Source: Verrucomicrobiales bacterium (GTDB taxonomy: Bacteria; Verrucomicrobiota; Verrucomicrobiia; Verrucomicrobiales; DEV007). From it: DNA of 64,000 bases. Both the position numbers and the translations under genes were made by a program. Below, piece by piece: positions 35,077 through 44,082 of the stretch; position 1 is the stretch's first letter, and each line of letters begins with the position of its first letter. The notes under the pieces are model-generated. The model was not told the origin of the DNA. It saw nothing but the letters and a program-made list of their open reading frames with translations, and made no database searches. The DNA is taken from the NCBI GenBank assembly GCA_002698785.1, contig PAAG01000031.1:124001-188000 (forward strand), read 5' to 3'.

Positions 35077-36441
35077 ATGAAAACGATCTGCAATCTGGGA
35101 GGGGATTGGGGGTGGAAGATTTCAATCTGTGCGATTCTGTTTCTTTTCGTTTCGATTGGGAGCGCGGAGCCTGTTTCGTTGACGGGCTCGTCTGGGAAAA
35201 AAGTCGACTTCGCAATCCTGAAAGAGGCGACCCCCAAGGGTATCACGGCACACATGACGGAAGATGGTCCTCTGATGGGAATTCCCTGGGATAAGCTGGA
35301 TCTCCCTGCGCTGAAACGCGAGCACCCTCTCATCTACGCTGCGTACGAGCAGTCTCAGGCTGGAGAGACGATCGATCTACAGACCCTGTCCGACACCTCG
35401 AAGCAACCAGAAGCCACCGTGACCGACGAAAATGGGCGCAAGTCGACCTACCCGGGATGGTTCGATACATCGGTTTCCGGAGTGACCTATTTGATGCAGA
35501 TGCCTGTGGGCGAACCGCGAGGCGTTCTTTTTGTAGGGCAGGGGGATGATGGGTTTGCTTCTACCTACCTTCTGGGAAAAGACATGGGGACAGGTCCGTG
35601 GGCCGATATCCAGAATAAATATGGTCTTGCCGTGATGACCTATCACTTCACTACTGGAGACAGGAGAGATCCGACGAATAATCCTGATTTTATCTTTGCT
35701 GGTAAAGGTAGCGGTGCTGCGGTGCTGAAGGCGATCAATGATATCGCGATCAAATCAAAGCAGGAGTCCTTGATCGATGCACCTATCGCGTTGTTTGGTT
35801 CAGGAAAGGTCGGGGGAGGATTTGCTTACAACTTTACCCAGTGGGTTCCGGAGCGTGTCATGACTGCGGTCGTGGCGAAAGGTGGTTTTTACGACCAGGA
35901 AGCTACCGAAGCGTCGGCGAAAGTGCCTATGCTTTTCATCTGGGGAGAATACAGCAATGCTCACGAGATCTGGGGATCGGAGAACGATGCGAAAAAGGTT
36001 CTCGCGGAGAACGCATCGCTGAAGCCCAATTGGACCAGTGGCAGAGAATTCAGGGGCACTGACATGATGAATCTCGCCTGCGAATATTTCGCGGTGAAAT
36101 ACCTGGAAAGTATCATCGAAAGGCGAATTCCGGAGAAAGTGGAGAAAAAGCCCGAACCGGAGCCGGAAGAAGGAGCAGAGAACGCCGAGGGCGCCGAAGC
36201 CAAGGAGGGCGAAGAAGAGGAAGAGCCCGAGCCTGAAACTCCGCCCCTCCCGGTTTTCCCTGAGATTGAACGCTCGAAAGGATTTGTCGGCAATGTAGAA
36301 ACTGGAGAAGCGATCAAGATGAAAGATCCGTCGGCTGAGCTGGGAGAAGACGAAACCTTTATTCCTCAGGGACAGTTCGTGACTGATTGGAAGAAGTTCG
36401 TCACAGGACAGTTTCGGCCGCCACCACCTCCCGGGGGCTGA
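35077..36441 (+). CDS. Secreted alpha/beta-hydrolase-like protein with altered nucleophile region
   Basis: This 454-residue protein has a signal peptide, then an SH3-like N-terminal segment (V-S-L-T-G-S-S-G-K-K-V-D-F, common in Verrucomicrobia). An alpha/beta-hydrolase-like core spans about residues 130-360. The strand-turn that should hold G-x-S-x-G reads A-L-F-G-S-G-K-V-G-G-G, with no serine at the expected place. The later P-M-L-F-I-W-G-E-Y-S-N-A-H-E fits a core strand and loop. The core is followed by a Glu/Pro-rich stretch (about 365-405) and a P-P-P-P tail. It may have lost catalysis or use another residue. The frame extends to 35008, but ATG 35077 begins the signal peptide. Confidence 0.6.
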   Translation: MKTICNLGGDWGWKISICAILFLFVSIGSAEPVSLTGSSGKKVDFAILKEATPKGITAHMTEDGPLMGIPWDKLDLPALKREHPLIYAAYEQSQAGETIDLQTLSDTSKQPEATVTDENGRKSTYPGWFDTSVSGVTYLMQMPVGEPRGVLFVGQGDDGFASTYLLGKDMGTGPWADIQNKYGLAVMTYHFTTGDRRDPTNNPDFIFAGKGSGAAVLKAINDIAIKSKQESLIDAPIALFGSGKVGGGFAYNFTQWVPERVMTAVVAKGGFYDQEATEASAKVPMLFIWGEYSNAHEIWGSENDAKKVLAENASLKPNWTSGREFRGTDMMNLACEYFAVKYLESIIERRIPEKVEKKPEPEPEEGAENAEGAEAKEGEEEEEPEPETPPLPVFPEIERSKGFVGNVETGEAIKMKDPSAELGEDETFIPQGQFVTDWKKFVTGQFRPPPPPGG

Positions 36442-36498
36442 TTTGAGGCCCTAATTGCGGACTCAATAATCACACTCGCGATTCGAGGACGAACGTAT

Positions 36499-36520
36499 AA
36501 CCTGTGCAACATGTCAGGTT
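36499..36520 (+). other. Small inverted repeat upstream of the TSUP gene
   Basis: AACCTG and CAGGTT flank a 10 nt loop and are followed by a short T run, 16 bp before the TSUP start. It could be a weak terminator for the preceding gene or a leader structure. The evidence does not decide. Confidence 0.3.
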
Positions 36521-36535
36521 TTTCGCCTCATCTCG

Positions 36536-37504
36536 ATGTCTAAGTTCCGTCTGGATACACTCTTTATCTTACTCGTCTGGGTGCTCTGGGCCGGTGCCAT
36601 GTTTTTGGGCAACCGATGGGGGCTCTTTGTCGAGAACTGGTTTATGTCGGTCACGATGGCCTTCGGTTCCTTCGTGGCAGGATCGACAAGCCAGGGAGGC
36701 GGAGCTGTCGCCTTCCCGGTTATGACGCTGGGCTTTAATATCGACCCAAAAAGCGCGCGTGACTTTTCGATGATGATTCAGTCTGTGGGCATGACCTCGG
36801 CGTCAGTGGCGATTTTGTGCCGACGCATTCCTGTAGACCGAAAGGCGCTACTTTTCGGAGGGCTTGCCGGGGCTGGTGGAGTGATCGTTGGCCTCGAAGT
36901 CGTGCAGTACTGGTTCGACTCGGATCCAACCAAGGTCTTTTTTGTCTCTCTCTGGCTGGCGTTCGGGTTTGCTCTTTGGCGAATCAGTCACCTGAAGCGC
37001 CCCGTTCGACTGTTGAGTGTTGGCAAGCATGGAGGAATGGAAATCCCTGTATTGGTCTTAGCGGGATTTGCCGGTGGAATCATCACTGGCCTACTGGGAA
37101 GTGGACTGGATATCCTTATTTTCGCTGTCCTGGTATTGGGCTTCCGAGTGTGTGAAACGGTGGCAACTCCCACGTCGGTTGTATTGATGGCAGGGAACAG
37201 TCTTGTCGGTTTCGTCTGGCGTCAGTTTGGGGGAGGCGAGCCGATCGCTGAGGATACTTGGAACTACTGGTGGGTGTGCGTGCCAGTGGTGGCGATAGGC
37301 GCTCCCGCTGGTGCTCGTTTCATATCGAATCGTGGCCACGAGTTCATTGTCAGGCTTCTTCTCGTTGTGATCCTTCTCCAGTTTGTCGGAGCTCTGGTGA
37401 TCGTGAAGTTCACCGGTTTCCTCACCATATTGGCGGTCAGCACATTCCTGCTGGGAGTAGCCCTGTTCTGGGCGATCTGGCGTTGGGGCCAGCGATATGC
37501 CTAG
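36536..37504 (+). CDS. TSUP-family permease (TauE/SafE-like)
   Basis: This 322-residue membrane protein has about eight helices in two related halves, the TSUP layout. Half one carries [19 protein letters not shown] and half two [17 protein letters not shown], the matched glycine-rich motifs of the family. Family members export sulfite, sulfoacetate or related organic anions; no sulfur gene nearby fixes the substrate. Its stop codon shares the four bases CTAG with the stop of the convergent nagB. Confidence 0.88.
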   Translation: MSKFRLDTLFILLVWVLWAGAMFLGNRWGLFVENWFMSVTMAFGSFVAGSTSQGGGAVAFPVMTLGFNIDPKSARDFSMMIQSVGMTSASVAILCRRIPVDRKALLFGGLAGAGGVIVGLEVVQYWFDSDPTKVFFVSLWLAFGFALWRISHLKRPVRLLSVGKHGGMEIPVLVLAGFAGGIITGLLGSGLDILIFAVLVLGFRVCETVATPTSVVLMAGNSLVGFVWRQFGGGEPIAEDTWNYWWVCVPVVAIGAPAGARFISNRGHEFIVRLLLVVILLQFVGALVIVKFTGFLTILAVSTFLLGVALFWAIWRWGQRYA

Positions 37505-38238
37505 GCCAGTCTGCTGGCGGATGGTTTATCGAGAAAGAGATTGGTCGCCGTGTGGTTCTGCAGGACCGACGCAGGGACTTCGTTGGTCACGGGACCTTCG
37601 ATAGTGTTTTTCACTGCCTGTGCTTTTCGCTCATCCGGAACGGTGCAGATGATATGTTTGCTCTTCAAGATCTGAGAAACGGTCATCGAGATGGCCTGTT
37701 TCGGCACGTCTTCGAAAGTAGGGAACCAACCTTCGCCAAACTGCTGCTGGCGGCACGCTTCGTCGAGGTCGACGACGTGATAGGGAACTTCGGTTTCGAA
37801 ATTTGCCGGGGGATCGTTGAATGCGATGTGACCGTTCTCTCCGATGCCGATGAAAGCCACGTCGATATCGACTGCCGAGATCAGGGCCCCGATCCGGGCG
37901 CACTCTGCCTGTGCGTCGATTTCTCCGTCGAGTGGATGAAACGCACGCGGCGGGTGAGGAAGCAGTTTTACAAAGCGATCCCAGAGATACTGCCGAAAGG
38001 ATGCTTTGTGGCAGATAGGCAGTCCGACATACTCGTCGAGATGAAAGATCGTGACTCGCTGCCACGCAATTCCGGGCTCCTTTACCAGATTCTCCAGCAT
38101 GTTGAATTGAGAAGCACCCGTTGCCACGATGATGTTGGCGTAGGTTTTTTGCTCAAGTGCATCACGAAGGAGTGCCGCTCCTTTCTGGGCGGCAACCACA
38201 CCGCTGGATTTGGAGTCGGTGGCAATATGGATTTCCAT
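37501..38238 (-). CDS. nagB: Glucosamine-6-phosphate deaminase
   Basis: This 245-residue enzyme converts glucosamine-6-phosphate to fructose-6-phosphate and ammonia. Family motifs are present: V-A-T-G-A-S near residue 40, F-H-L-D-E-Y near 69 with the catalytic Asp, and [12 protein letters not shown] near 131-142. Length is typical of the short, non-allosteric NagB form. It lies 57 bp downstream of the E2-like gene on the same strand. It fits use of amino-sugar polymers such as chitin or heparan-like glycans. Confidence 0.93.
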   Translation of the reverse strand: MEIHIATDSKSSGVVAAQKGAALLRDALEQKTYANIIVATGASQFNMLENLVKEPGIAWQRVTIFHLDEYVGLPICHKASFRQYLWDRFVKLLPHPPRAFHPLDGEIDAQAECARIGALISAVDIDVAFIGIGENGHIAFNDPPANFETEVPYHVVDLDEACRQQQFGEGWFPTFEDVPKQAISMTVSQILKSKHIICTVPDERKAQAVKNTIEGPVTNEVPASVLQNHTATNLFLDKPSASRLA

Positions 38239-38295
38239 TGAGGCGAGTGTAGGCGCTCGGACAAAAAGGGGAACTACCGCGAAAACGGAATGCTG

Positions 38296-39525
38296 CTAGA
38301 GCTTTTCCGGTTCCTGGAGAAGTGCTCCGACGCGCTGGAGAAGACGACCTGCAGCGCCTCCATCAAGGATGCGGTGGTCGAAGCTGAGAATGAAATTCGC
38401 CTTCATCATCGGAACGAACGTCTGCTTTTCCTTGTCCCAGACGGGTTCCATTTGTCCTGCCATCAGCCCGAGAACGAGGTTCTGCTCGGGAAGCGGGATT
38501 GGAGTTGCAGCGGTGATGCCGAAAGGACCGACGTTCGTGACAGTGGCGAGACCGGCAACCATTGCCTCTGGAGGAAGTTTGCGGTCCTGCGCCCTTGCTA
38601 CTAACTCGTCGTAGCGTTCCTGCATCTCAGAAAGAGTCTTGGTATCTACGTTCTTGATGTGAGGAACGAGAACGCCATCTGCCACTTCAACGGCGAAACC
38701 GATGTCGATGGACTGCGGGTGCACGATCCTTGTGCCGATCAGGCGACCCGCCACGGCGGTATTCTCGGCGATCGCAATCGCGAGGGCGCGCATCGCATAG
38801 AGTGTGACGCCCGGCTTGGGATCGAGACTCTTCCGGTGAGCGAGCACTTTATCCAGCGTGATTGGAACTGTGACTGTCGCCAGAGGGCGGGTCCAACTGC
38901 GGCGCATGGAGTCCGCTACCGCTATTCGCATGTGAGAAGCTTCCGTCATCTGGCGCTCCTCCAGCTCGCTCATGAACTTCTCGAAATCTTCCACTGTGAC
39001 ACGACCACCCGCTCCGCTTCCTGCCAGGCCCGCCAGATCGGCAGCGTTGAGGCCGAGTTCTTCCATTCGGTGTCGCATGCGGGGGCTGAGATACACGCTC
39101 GAACGCACAGGAACGGGTAAACCGCCCTCTACGGTTGGCTGGACGGATGGGGCGCCTGCTGTTTCGATCGTGTCTTTGGGGTCGACCGCGAAATGCACGT
39201 TTGCATCTTCTTCTTCGTCCTCTTCTGTCTCCGGTTCCACGTCGGCGGGATTTTTCATCAGCCCGGCCTTGATGGCATCTTCTTCCGTAGCTTCGATGAA
39301 GGCGAGTTGGGCGCCCACAGCGTAGCTGGTGCCGACTTCGGCGACGACCTCTGCGATCGTTCCGCTGCAAGGAGTCGTCACTTCCATCATGGCCTTATCG
39401 GTTTCCACTTGGAAAATGTCCTGGTCGGCGTTTATCTCGTCTCCGGCGGAAATGAGAATTTCAGTGATAGTTGCCTCCGCAATTGATTCACCTAACTGCG
39501 GCATCTGAATTGGAAATCGAGGCAT
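38296..39525 (-). CDS. Orphan lipoyl E2 acyltransferase of a 2-oxoacid dehydrogenase complex
   Basis: This 409-residue protein has the E2 order: lipoyl domain (residues 1-78, lipoyl-lysine K44 in E-T-D-K-A), linker, E3-binding domain (about 125-160: S-P-R-M-R-H-R-M-E-E-L-G-L), and a 2-oxoacid dehydrogenase acyltransferase domain ending in S-F-D-H-R-I-L-D-G-G, with catalytic His and Asp. No E1 or E3 gene is adjacent, unlike normal dehydrogenase operons. The frame is open much further upstream, but ATG 39525 starts exactly at the lipoyl domain. It may complement E1/E3 encoded elsewhere or act on another substrate. Confidence 0.9.
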   Translation of the reverse strand: MPRFPIQMPQLGESIAEATITEILISAGDEINADQDIFQVETDKAMMEVTTPCSGTIAEVVAEVGTSYAVGAQLAFIEATEEDAIKAGLMKNPADVEPETEEDEEEDANVHFAVDPKDTIETAGAPSVQPTVEGGLPVPVRSSVYLSPRMRHRMEELGLNAADLAGLAGSGAGGRVTVEDFEKFMSELEERQMTEASHMRIAVADSMRRSWTRPLATVTVPITLDKVLAHRKSLDPKPGVTLYAMRALAIAIAENTAVAGRLIGTRIVHPQSIDIGFAVEVADGVLVPHIKNVDTKTLSEMQERYDELVARAQDRKLPPEAMVAGLATVTNVGPFGITAATPIPLPEQNLVLGLMAGQMEPVWDKEKQTFVPMMKANFILSFDHRILDGGAAGRLLQRVGALLQEPEKL

Positions 39526-39597
39526 GGATGTCGGGGAAACTGTTTTTACCGGTCCTAATGTGCCGGAAGTGTCGTAATCCGCATACGGTGAAGTAAA

Positions 39598-40287
39598 ATG
39601 AAAGCGCTGCAAGTATCGAGGGTCACAAAATCCTATGGAAAAACTACCGTCCTGAACGGGGTTTCCTTCGAAATGGCTCCAGGAGAGAGGGTAGCACTGA
39701 TGGGCCCTTCCGGGTCCGGGAAGAGCACACTTCTCAACTGTGTCGGGGGAATTGACCGTCCTGACAGTGGTGAAATACGGGTCGGAGACGCTGATTTGTC
39801 GGGGCTGGACGAGACTGGGTTGTGCCAGTTGAGACGCGAGAAGGTCAGCACAATTTTTCAGTTTTTTCATCTACTACCCACGCTTTCGGCTGCAGAAAAT
39901 GTGGAATTCCCTCTGCAACTGCTTGGTTGGGAGGAGGCCAAGAGGAGGGAAAAGGTGGAGTCTCTGATCGCCGAAGTCGGGTTGGCGAAGCGTTCTCACG
40001 CCCGTCCACATGAATTGAGTGGAGGCGAAATGCAGCGAGTAGCGATCGCGAGGGCACTCGCAATCCAGCCGGAATTGATCCTAGCCGACGAACCAACCGG
40101 AAATCTCGACTCGGCTACCGGCGATGCAATTTTATCCCTGCTCGAGGATCTGAGCGAGCGACATGGAATTGCAATGTTGCTGGTCACGCACAGTCGGCGG
40201 GTCACCGAGATATGCAGCCGCACGCTGAAAATGCGGGATGGTGAGATCGTGGAGTCGGATGAAGTCGTTGCAGACGAATCACGCTGA
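39598..40287 (+). CDS. LolD/MacB-type ABC transporter ATPase
   Basis: This 229-residue ATPase has Walker A G-P-S-G-S-G-K-S-T (residues about 36-44), Q-loop, signature L-S-G-G-E-M-Q-R-V near 140, Walker B L-I-L-A-D-E-P-T-G-N-L-D and H-loop V-T-H-S. The D-E-P-T-G-N-L-D form is typical of the LolD/MacB/FtsE group, which powers FtsX-like permeases. The permease gene follows with a 44 bp gap, then an AttH-like gene: one export operon. Confidence 0.94.
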   Translation: MKALQVSRVTKSYGKTTVLNGVSFEMAPGERVALMGPSGSGKSTLLNCVGGIDRPDSGEIRVGDADLSGLDETGLCQLRREKVSTIFQFFHLLPTLSAAENVEFPLQLLGWEEAKRREKVESLIAEVGLAKRSHARPHELSGGEMQRVAIARALAIQPELILADEPTGNLDSATGDAILSLLEDLSERHGIAMLLVTHSRRVTEICSRTLKMRDGEIVESDEVVADESR

Positions 40288-40318
40288 ATATGCCGACTAC
40301 CCCCCAGCATTCCTCCTC

Positions 40319-40325
40319 AGGAGGT
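40319..40325 (+). promoter_or_regulatory. Strong Shine-Dalgarno site for the FtsX permease
   Basis: AGGAGGT lies 6 nt before ATG 40332 and is the clearest ribosome-binding site seen in the window. It decides the permease start. Confidence 0.8.
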
Positions 40326-40331
40326 GTCGCG

Positions 40332-42905
40332 ATGCTTCTGTGGCGCAGGATGATCTGGCGACACTGGAAGTCGGAATTTCGTCTCACGGCATTGCTCGTA
40401 GGGGTGCTGGCTCTTGGTGTCGCGGTCTTTCTTTCGATTCGCCTTGCGAATAAGGCCGCGGTTTCCGGGTTTACCCTGTTCACTGAATCGATTTCCGGGG
40501 AGTCGGACTTCATCATTCGGTCACCTGCCGGAAAGATAGAATTAGAAGATCTGGTGGCTTTGCGGAAGCAATTGGGTGCGACGCCGATGGGAGTCTTTCC
40601 CGTGGCAGAGAAGTCCGGTGTCTTGATTGGAGAAGGGGAAAATGGTCTGCTCCGCGTTGTTGGGACCGATCTGGTGGCATTGCAGAATTTGCGGAACTAC
40701 ACCGAGTCGCTCACCAACATCGCTGCTCCCGCCGACAGCCCGATGTTGAATCGAAGCGACGCGGGGTTTGTCGGGCAGGAATTTCTCGATCGCTGGGGCG
40801 GAGAGGCTGGAGATTCTTTCCAGGTCGCAATCAATGGGCGATCCGTCGATCTGGAGATCGTCGGGGTGCTTCCCGCAGATCCCAATCGACCCGAAGTGCC
40901 GGATAACCTGATCCTGATGGATCTGCCGGGACTGCTCGAAGCATCGGGGGATGAATCCCTGACACGGATCGAATTGCGGATTCCTCCCGGGGAACACGAG
41001 GAGAAAACCCGTGGAACGGCGATGAGCCTACTTACATCATTTGCTGATGAGCGCGGCCTGCTTTTGGAAACTCCGGAGCAGAGAAAAGGCTCGATCACCA
41101 CGATGAGTGCGGCCTTTCGCCTGAATCTCGCGATATTGTCCATGCTGTCTTTGCTGGTTGGCCTCTATCTGATTATGCAGGCGATGGAAGCTGCGGTAAT
41201 CAAACGACGAGGAGAGATCGCGATTCTCAGGTCGCTGGGAGTCACACCTCGACAGATTCGGGCAGCTTGGATGGTAGAGAGTCTCGTGCTCGGAGTCGTG
41301 GGGAGTATCTCTGGTATTGTGCTAGGGAGGCTGCTTGCCGAAGGGCTGGTCGGGGCGATCGCCCAGACGGTGAACACACTTTACTATGAAACGACAACGA
41401 CCGCGGTCTCGCTGAGCGGAGGAGAGATTGCGTTCTCGTTTGGCTTTGGCGTGGTGGCTAGTGTCCTTGCTGGAGTCGTGCCTTCGCGAGAGGCTTCTAC
41501 TACACCGCCTGCCCAAGTGATGAAGCAGGGAACCGCCGGGGGTGGATTTCGAATTCTGGAAGAATGGGGTTGGGGAATCGCGCTGGGAGTGATTGCTACG
41601 ATCTTTGCTTTGCAGCCTGCTTTTCATACGGATGATGGCGTTGCGATTCCGGTCGGCGGGTATGTCGCTTCGGCATTGATTGTTCTGGCATTTACCTTTC
41701 TCATTGGTGTTCTGTTTCCGGTGGTCTCGAAAGGGCTGGGGCGTTTTCGGAAGTCGGCCATGTGCAGCTATGCGGCGAGTCAGCTCAGAAATCCTGGGGG
41801 CAGACATCGCCTGACAGCAGCCGGACTGGCGGCGGCGATAGGGATGGCGGCAGCGATGGGGATCTTGGTGAAGAGCTTTGAGTCGACTCTTACGTCGTGG
41901 ATCGAACAAATGCTGAAAGCGGATCTCTATGTCTCGGCTCCAGGAAGCAATTCGCTGGTAAATGAGAATGTGATACCAAAAGACACGTGGACGCGAATCG
42001 AGGCCATGCCCGGTGTGGATGGTGTCGATAAGCTACGTCGCTATAGCATTTCGCTCGGCGAGCGAGAGGTCTATCTGGGCGGCTCGGACTATCATGATGA
42101 CCCCGAGCGCTACTTGCAATTGATCTGGTTGCAGGAACCTCAGGAAACCGGTCCGAATGCACTTGCGAATCGAAACGGTGAAGTGTTTCCGGCATGGGGA
42201 AGCGAGGCACTTCAGCGAAAGTTTGGATTGGAGAAAGGGGATCGCTTTGCCATTCCGACTCCGCAGGGAGAACGGCAGGTAGAGCTAACCGGTGTGTATG
42301 CCGATTATGGAAACGAGACGGGAACAATCATCGTGCATCGAAGTTTTCTAAGGGAATGGTTCGATGATGATGTGTCGCAGATGGCGATTTACCTAACTGA
42401 GGGCTCTGCTCCCGAGGAGGTAACAGAAGCAATACAGCGTGAGTTTCCGCTGTTGAACGTTCGGACGAATCAACGCCTGAGAGCCGAGTCGTTGCGGATA
42501 TTCCATCAGACCTTTGCGGTGACGTATGCGCTGGAGGCGATTGCGGTGTTTATTGCCGTATCCGGGTTGGGCATGGCTCTGGCTGGGCTTTTGTTAGAAC
42601 GGCGGAATGAGCTGTCTACGTTGAAGTCGCTGGGCGCTACTCGTCGCGATATCGCGACGGCCGCCCTGTGGGAGGGCGTTGGTTTGTCGCTTGTCGGATT
42701 GACGGGTGGATTCCTGATGAGCTTTTTGCTAGGGTGGATTTTGATCGACGTGATCAATCCTCAGAGCTTTGGCTGGACGCTGATGTATCGTGTGCCTTGG
42801 GTATCGTTTGTGGCGCTTGCTATCATCACGATGGTCACGGCCGGAGGTGTTGCGTGGTTCGTCGGGTATCGGAATGCGAATCTACAATCGGATCGAAGGG
42901 AATGA
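40332..42905 (+). CDS. Double FtsX-domain ABC permease
   Basis: This 857-residue permease has two FtsX halves in one chain. The N-terminal helix at residues about 20-40 is followed by a large periplasmic domain. Three helices of the first FtsX domain lie near 265-395, about two helices connect at about 420-465, a second periplasmic domain follows, and three C-terminal helices lie near 735-850 with R-R-N-E-L-S-T-L-K-S-L-G-A-T. Both halves carry the R-R-G-E-I-A-I-L-R-S-L-G / L-S-T-L-K-S-L-G-A motif. The ATG at 40332 follows AGGAGGT (40319-40325) at 6 nt spacing, a strong ribosome site, so it is preferred to the ATG at 40290. Confidence 0.93.
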   Translation: MLLWRRMIWRHWKSEFRLTALLVGVLALGVAVFLSIRLANKAAVSGFTLFTESISGESDFIIRSPAGKIELEDLVALRKQLGATPMGVFPVAEKSGVLIGEGENGLLRVVGTDLVALQNLRNYTESLTNIAAPADSPMLNRSDAGFVGQEFLDRWGGEAGDSFQVAINGRSVDLEIVGVLPADPNRPEVPDNLILMDLPGLLEASGDESLTRIELRIPPGEHEEKTRGTAMSLLTSFADERGLLLETPEQRKGSITTMSAAFRLNLAILSMLSLLVGLYLIMQAMEAAVIKRRGEIAILRSLGVTPRQIRAAWMVESLVLGVVGSISGIVLGRLLAEGLVGAIAQTVNTLYYETTTTAVSLSGGEIAFSFGFGVVASVLAGVVPSREASTTPPAQVMKQGTAGGGFRILEEWGWGIALGVIATIFALQPAFHTDDGVAIPVGGYVASALIVLAFTFLIGVLFPVVSKGLGRFRKSAMCSYAASQLRNPGGRHRLTAAGLAAAIGMAAAMGILVKSFESTLTSWIEQMLKADLYVSAPGSNSLVNENVIPKDTWTRIEAMPGVDGVDKLRRYSISLGEREVYLGGSDYHDDPERYLQLIWLQEPQETGPNALANRNGEVFPAWGSEALQRKFGLEKGDRFAIPTPQGERQVELTGVYADYGNETGTIIVHRSFLREWFDDDVSQMAIYLTEGSAPEEVTEAIQREFPLLNVRTNQRLRAESLRIFHQTFAVTYALEAIAVFIAVSGLGMALAGLLLERRNELSTLKSLGATRRDIATAALWEGVGLSLVGLTGGFLMSFLLGWILIDVINPQSFGWTLMYRVPWVSFVALAIITMVTAGGVAWFVGYRNANLQSDRRE

Positions 42906-43999
42906 AGACTGTCTGGATTACACTGTTGATTGCTATGTCGCTTCCTTCTTTTGCGGAAGAAGCCGAGTGGAGCTATCCGAAGCAGGGAACGGAATTCACC
43001 TTTCCGCGTGACCATGGGAGCCATCCGGATTTCAAGATCGAATGGTGGTACATCACCGGTCACATGATGACCCATCACCGTCGCTATGGATTTCAAGCGA
43101 CCTTTTTCCGGTTGGGGCAGAAGCCGGGAGAAGTCGATGAGTCAGACGAGTTCGGTGGTTCTCAAATCTACATGGCACACATGGGACTGTCGGATCCTCA
43201 GACGGGGCGTTTTCTCCATGAAGAGAGATTGAACCGGGAAGGGTGGAACGCAGGGGCGAGCGTCGAGGATCTTGACCTGTTCAATGGAAACTGGTCGCTG
43301 AAGAGAAAAGGAAGCGGGATCGCTCTGAATGGAACGATTCGGTCTGATGCGGGCTTTTCCCTGAACTTGCTTCCTACGAAACCTCTCGTTCGTTTTGGTG
43401 AAACGGGAATCTCGAAGAAAGGGAAAGGTGAAAAGGCAGCCAGCTACTACCTCACCTATCCGCGAATGGAATTGGATGGGGAGCTCACCCTGAACGGGGA
43501 AACTCTTCGTGTGGCAGGGCAGGCGTGGATGGATCACGAGATCTCAAGTAGCCAGCTGGAGCGCGGACAGATCGGCTGGGACTGGACCTGTATCCAGTTT
43601 GAAGATGGAAGGGAAATCATGGGATACATTCTGCGGACAGAATCCGGGGAGCCCTCGCCCTTTTCCCGATTGGTCTGGATTGATGAAAAGGGGAAGCTGA
43701 CACACCAGACGCCGGAGGAATATTCGTGGAAGCAGGAAGGCGGATGGACGAGTCCGAACACAGGCGCGACGTATCCCGTGAAGCCTGTTATTGAAACAAC
43801 CGATCCGAAGAGTGGGAAGAAGCGGACTTTTCAGCTGATCCCGATCATGGAGGCTCAGGAGATGACGGGAGGCGCTGGCGGTGTCAGTTATTGGGAGGGC
43901 GCTTGTGATGTGCTCGACCTTTCGCTGGGGGAAGTGGTAGGAAAGGCTTATCTCGAGATGACGGGATACGCGGATAACATCGCTGATAAACTGCGGTGA
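42902..43999 (+). CDS. AttH/CrtC-like lipocalin-fold protein
   Basis: This 365-residue secreted protein overlaps the permease stop (ATGA). A signal peptide is followed by D-F-K-I-E-W-W-Y-I-T-G-H, the hallmark of the AttH/CrtC lipocalin-like family. G-Q-A-W-M-D-H-E, with conserved Asp and His-Glu, lies near residue 210, and R-G-Q-I-G-W-D-W just after it. The family includes carotenoid 1,2-hydratase CrtC and AttH of the Agrobacterium attEFGH locus. The ATPase-FtsX-AttH order matches the att arrangement, so this is probably the periplasmic partner of the exporter, perhaps a lipid carrier. Whether it is enzymatic is unknown. Confidence 0.88.
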   Translation: MKTVWITLLIAMSLPSFAEEAEWSYPKQGTEFTFPRDHGSHPDFKIEWWYITGHMMTHHRRYGFQATFFRLGQKPGEVDESDEFGGSQIYMAHMGLSDPQTGRFLHEERLNREGWNAGASVEDLDLFNGNWSLKRKGSGIALNGTIRSDAGFSLNLLPTKPLVRFGETGISKKGKGEKAASYYLTYPRMELDGELTLNGETLRVAGQAWMDHEISSSQLERGQIGWDWTCIQFEDGREIMGYILRTESGEPSPFSRLVWIDEKGKLTHQTPEEYSWKQEGGWTSPNTGATYPVKPVIETTDPKSGKKRTFQLIPIMEAQEMTGGAGGVSYWEGACDVLDLSLGEVVGKAYLEMTGYADNIADKLR

Positions 44000-44082
44000 C
44001 GAATTGGACGGCAAATCGCATAGCCTATTTCGATGCTTGGCGAGGAGAAATCTCTCGCTAGGATGACGCCATCAAATCCTGG

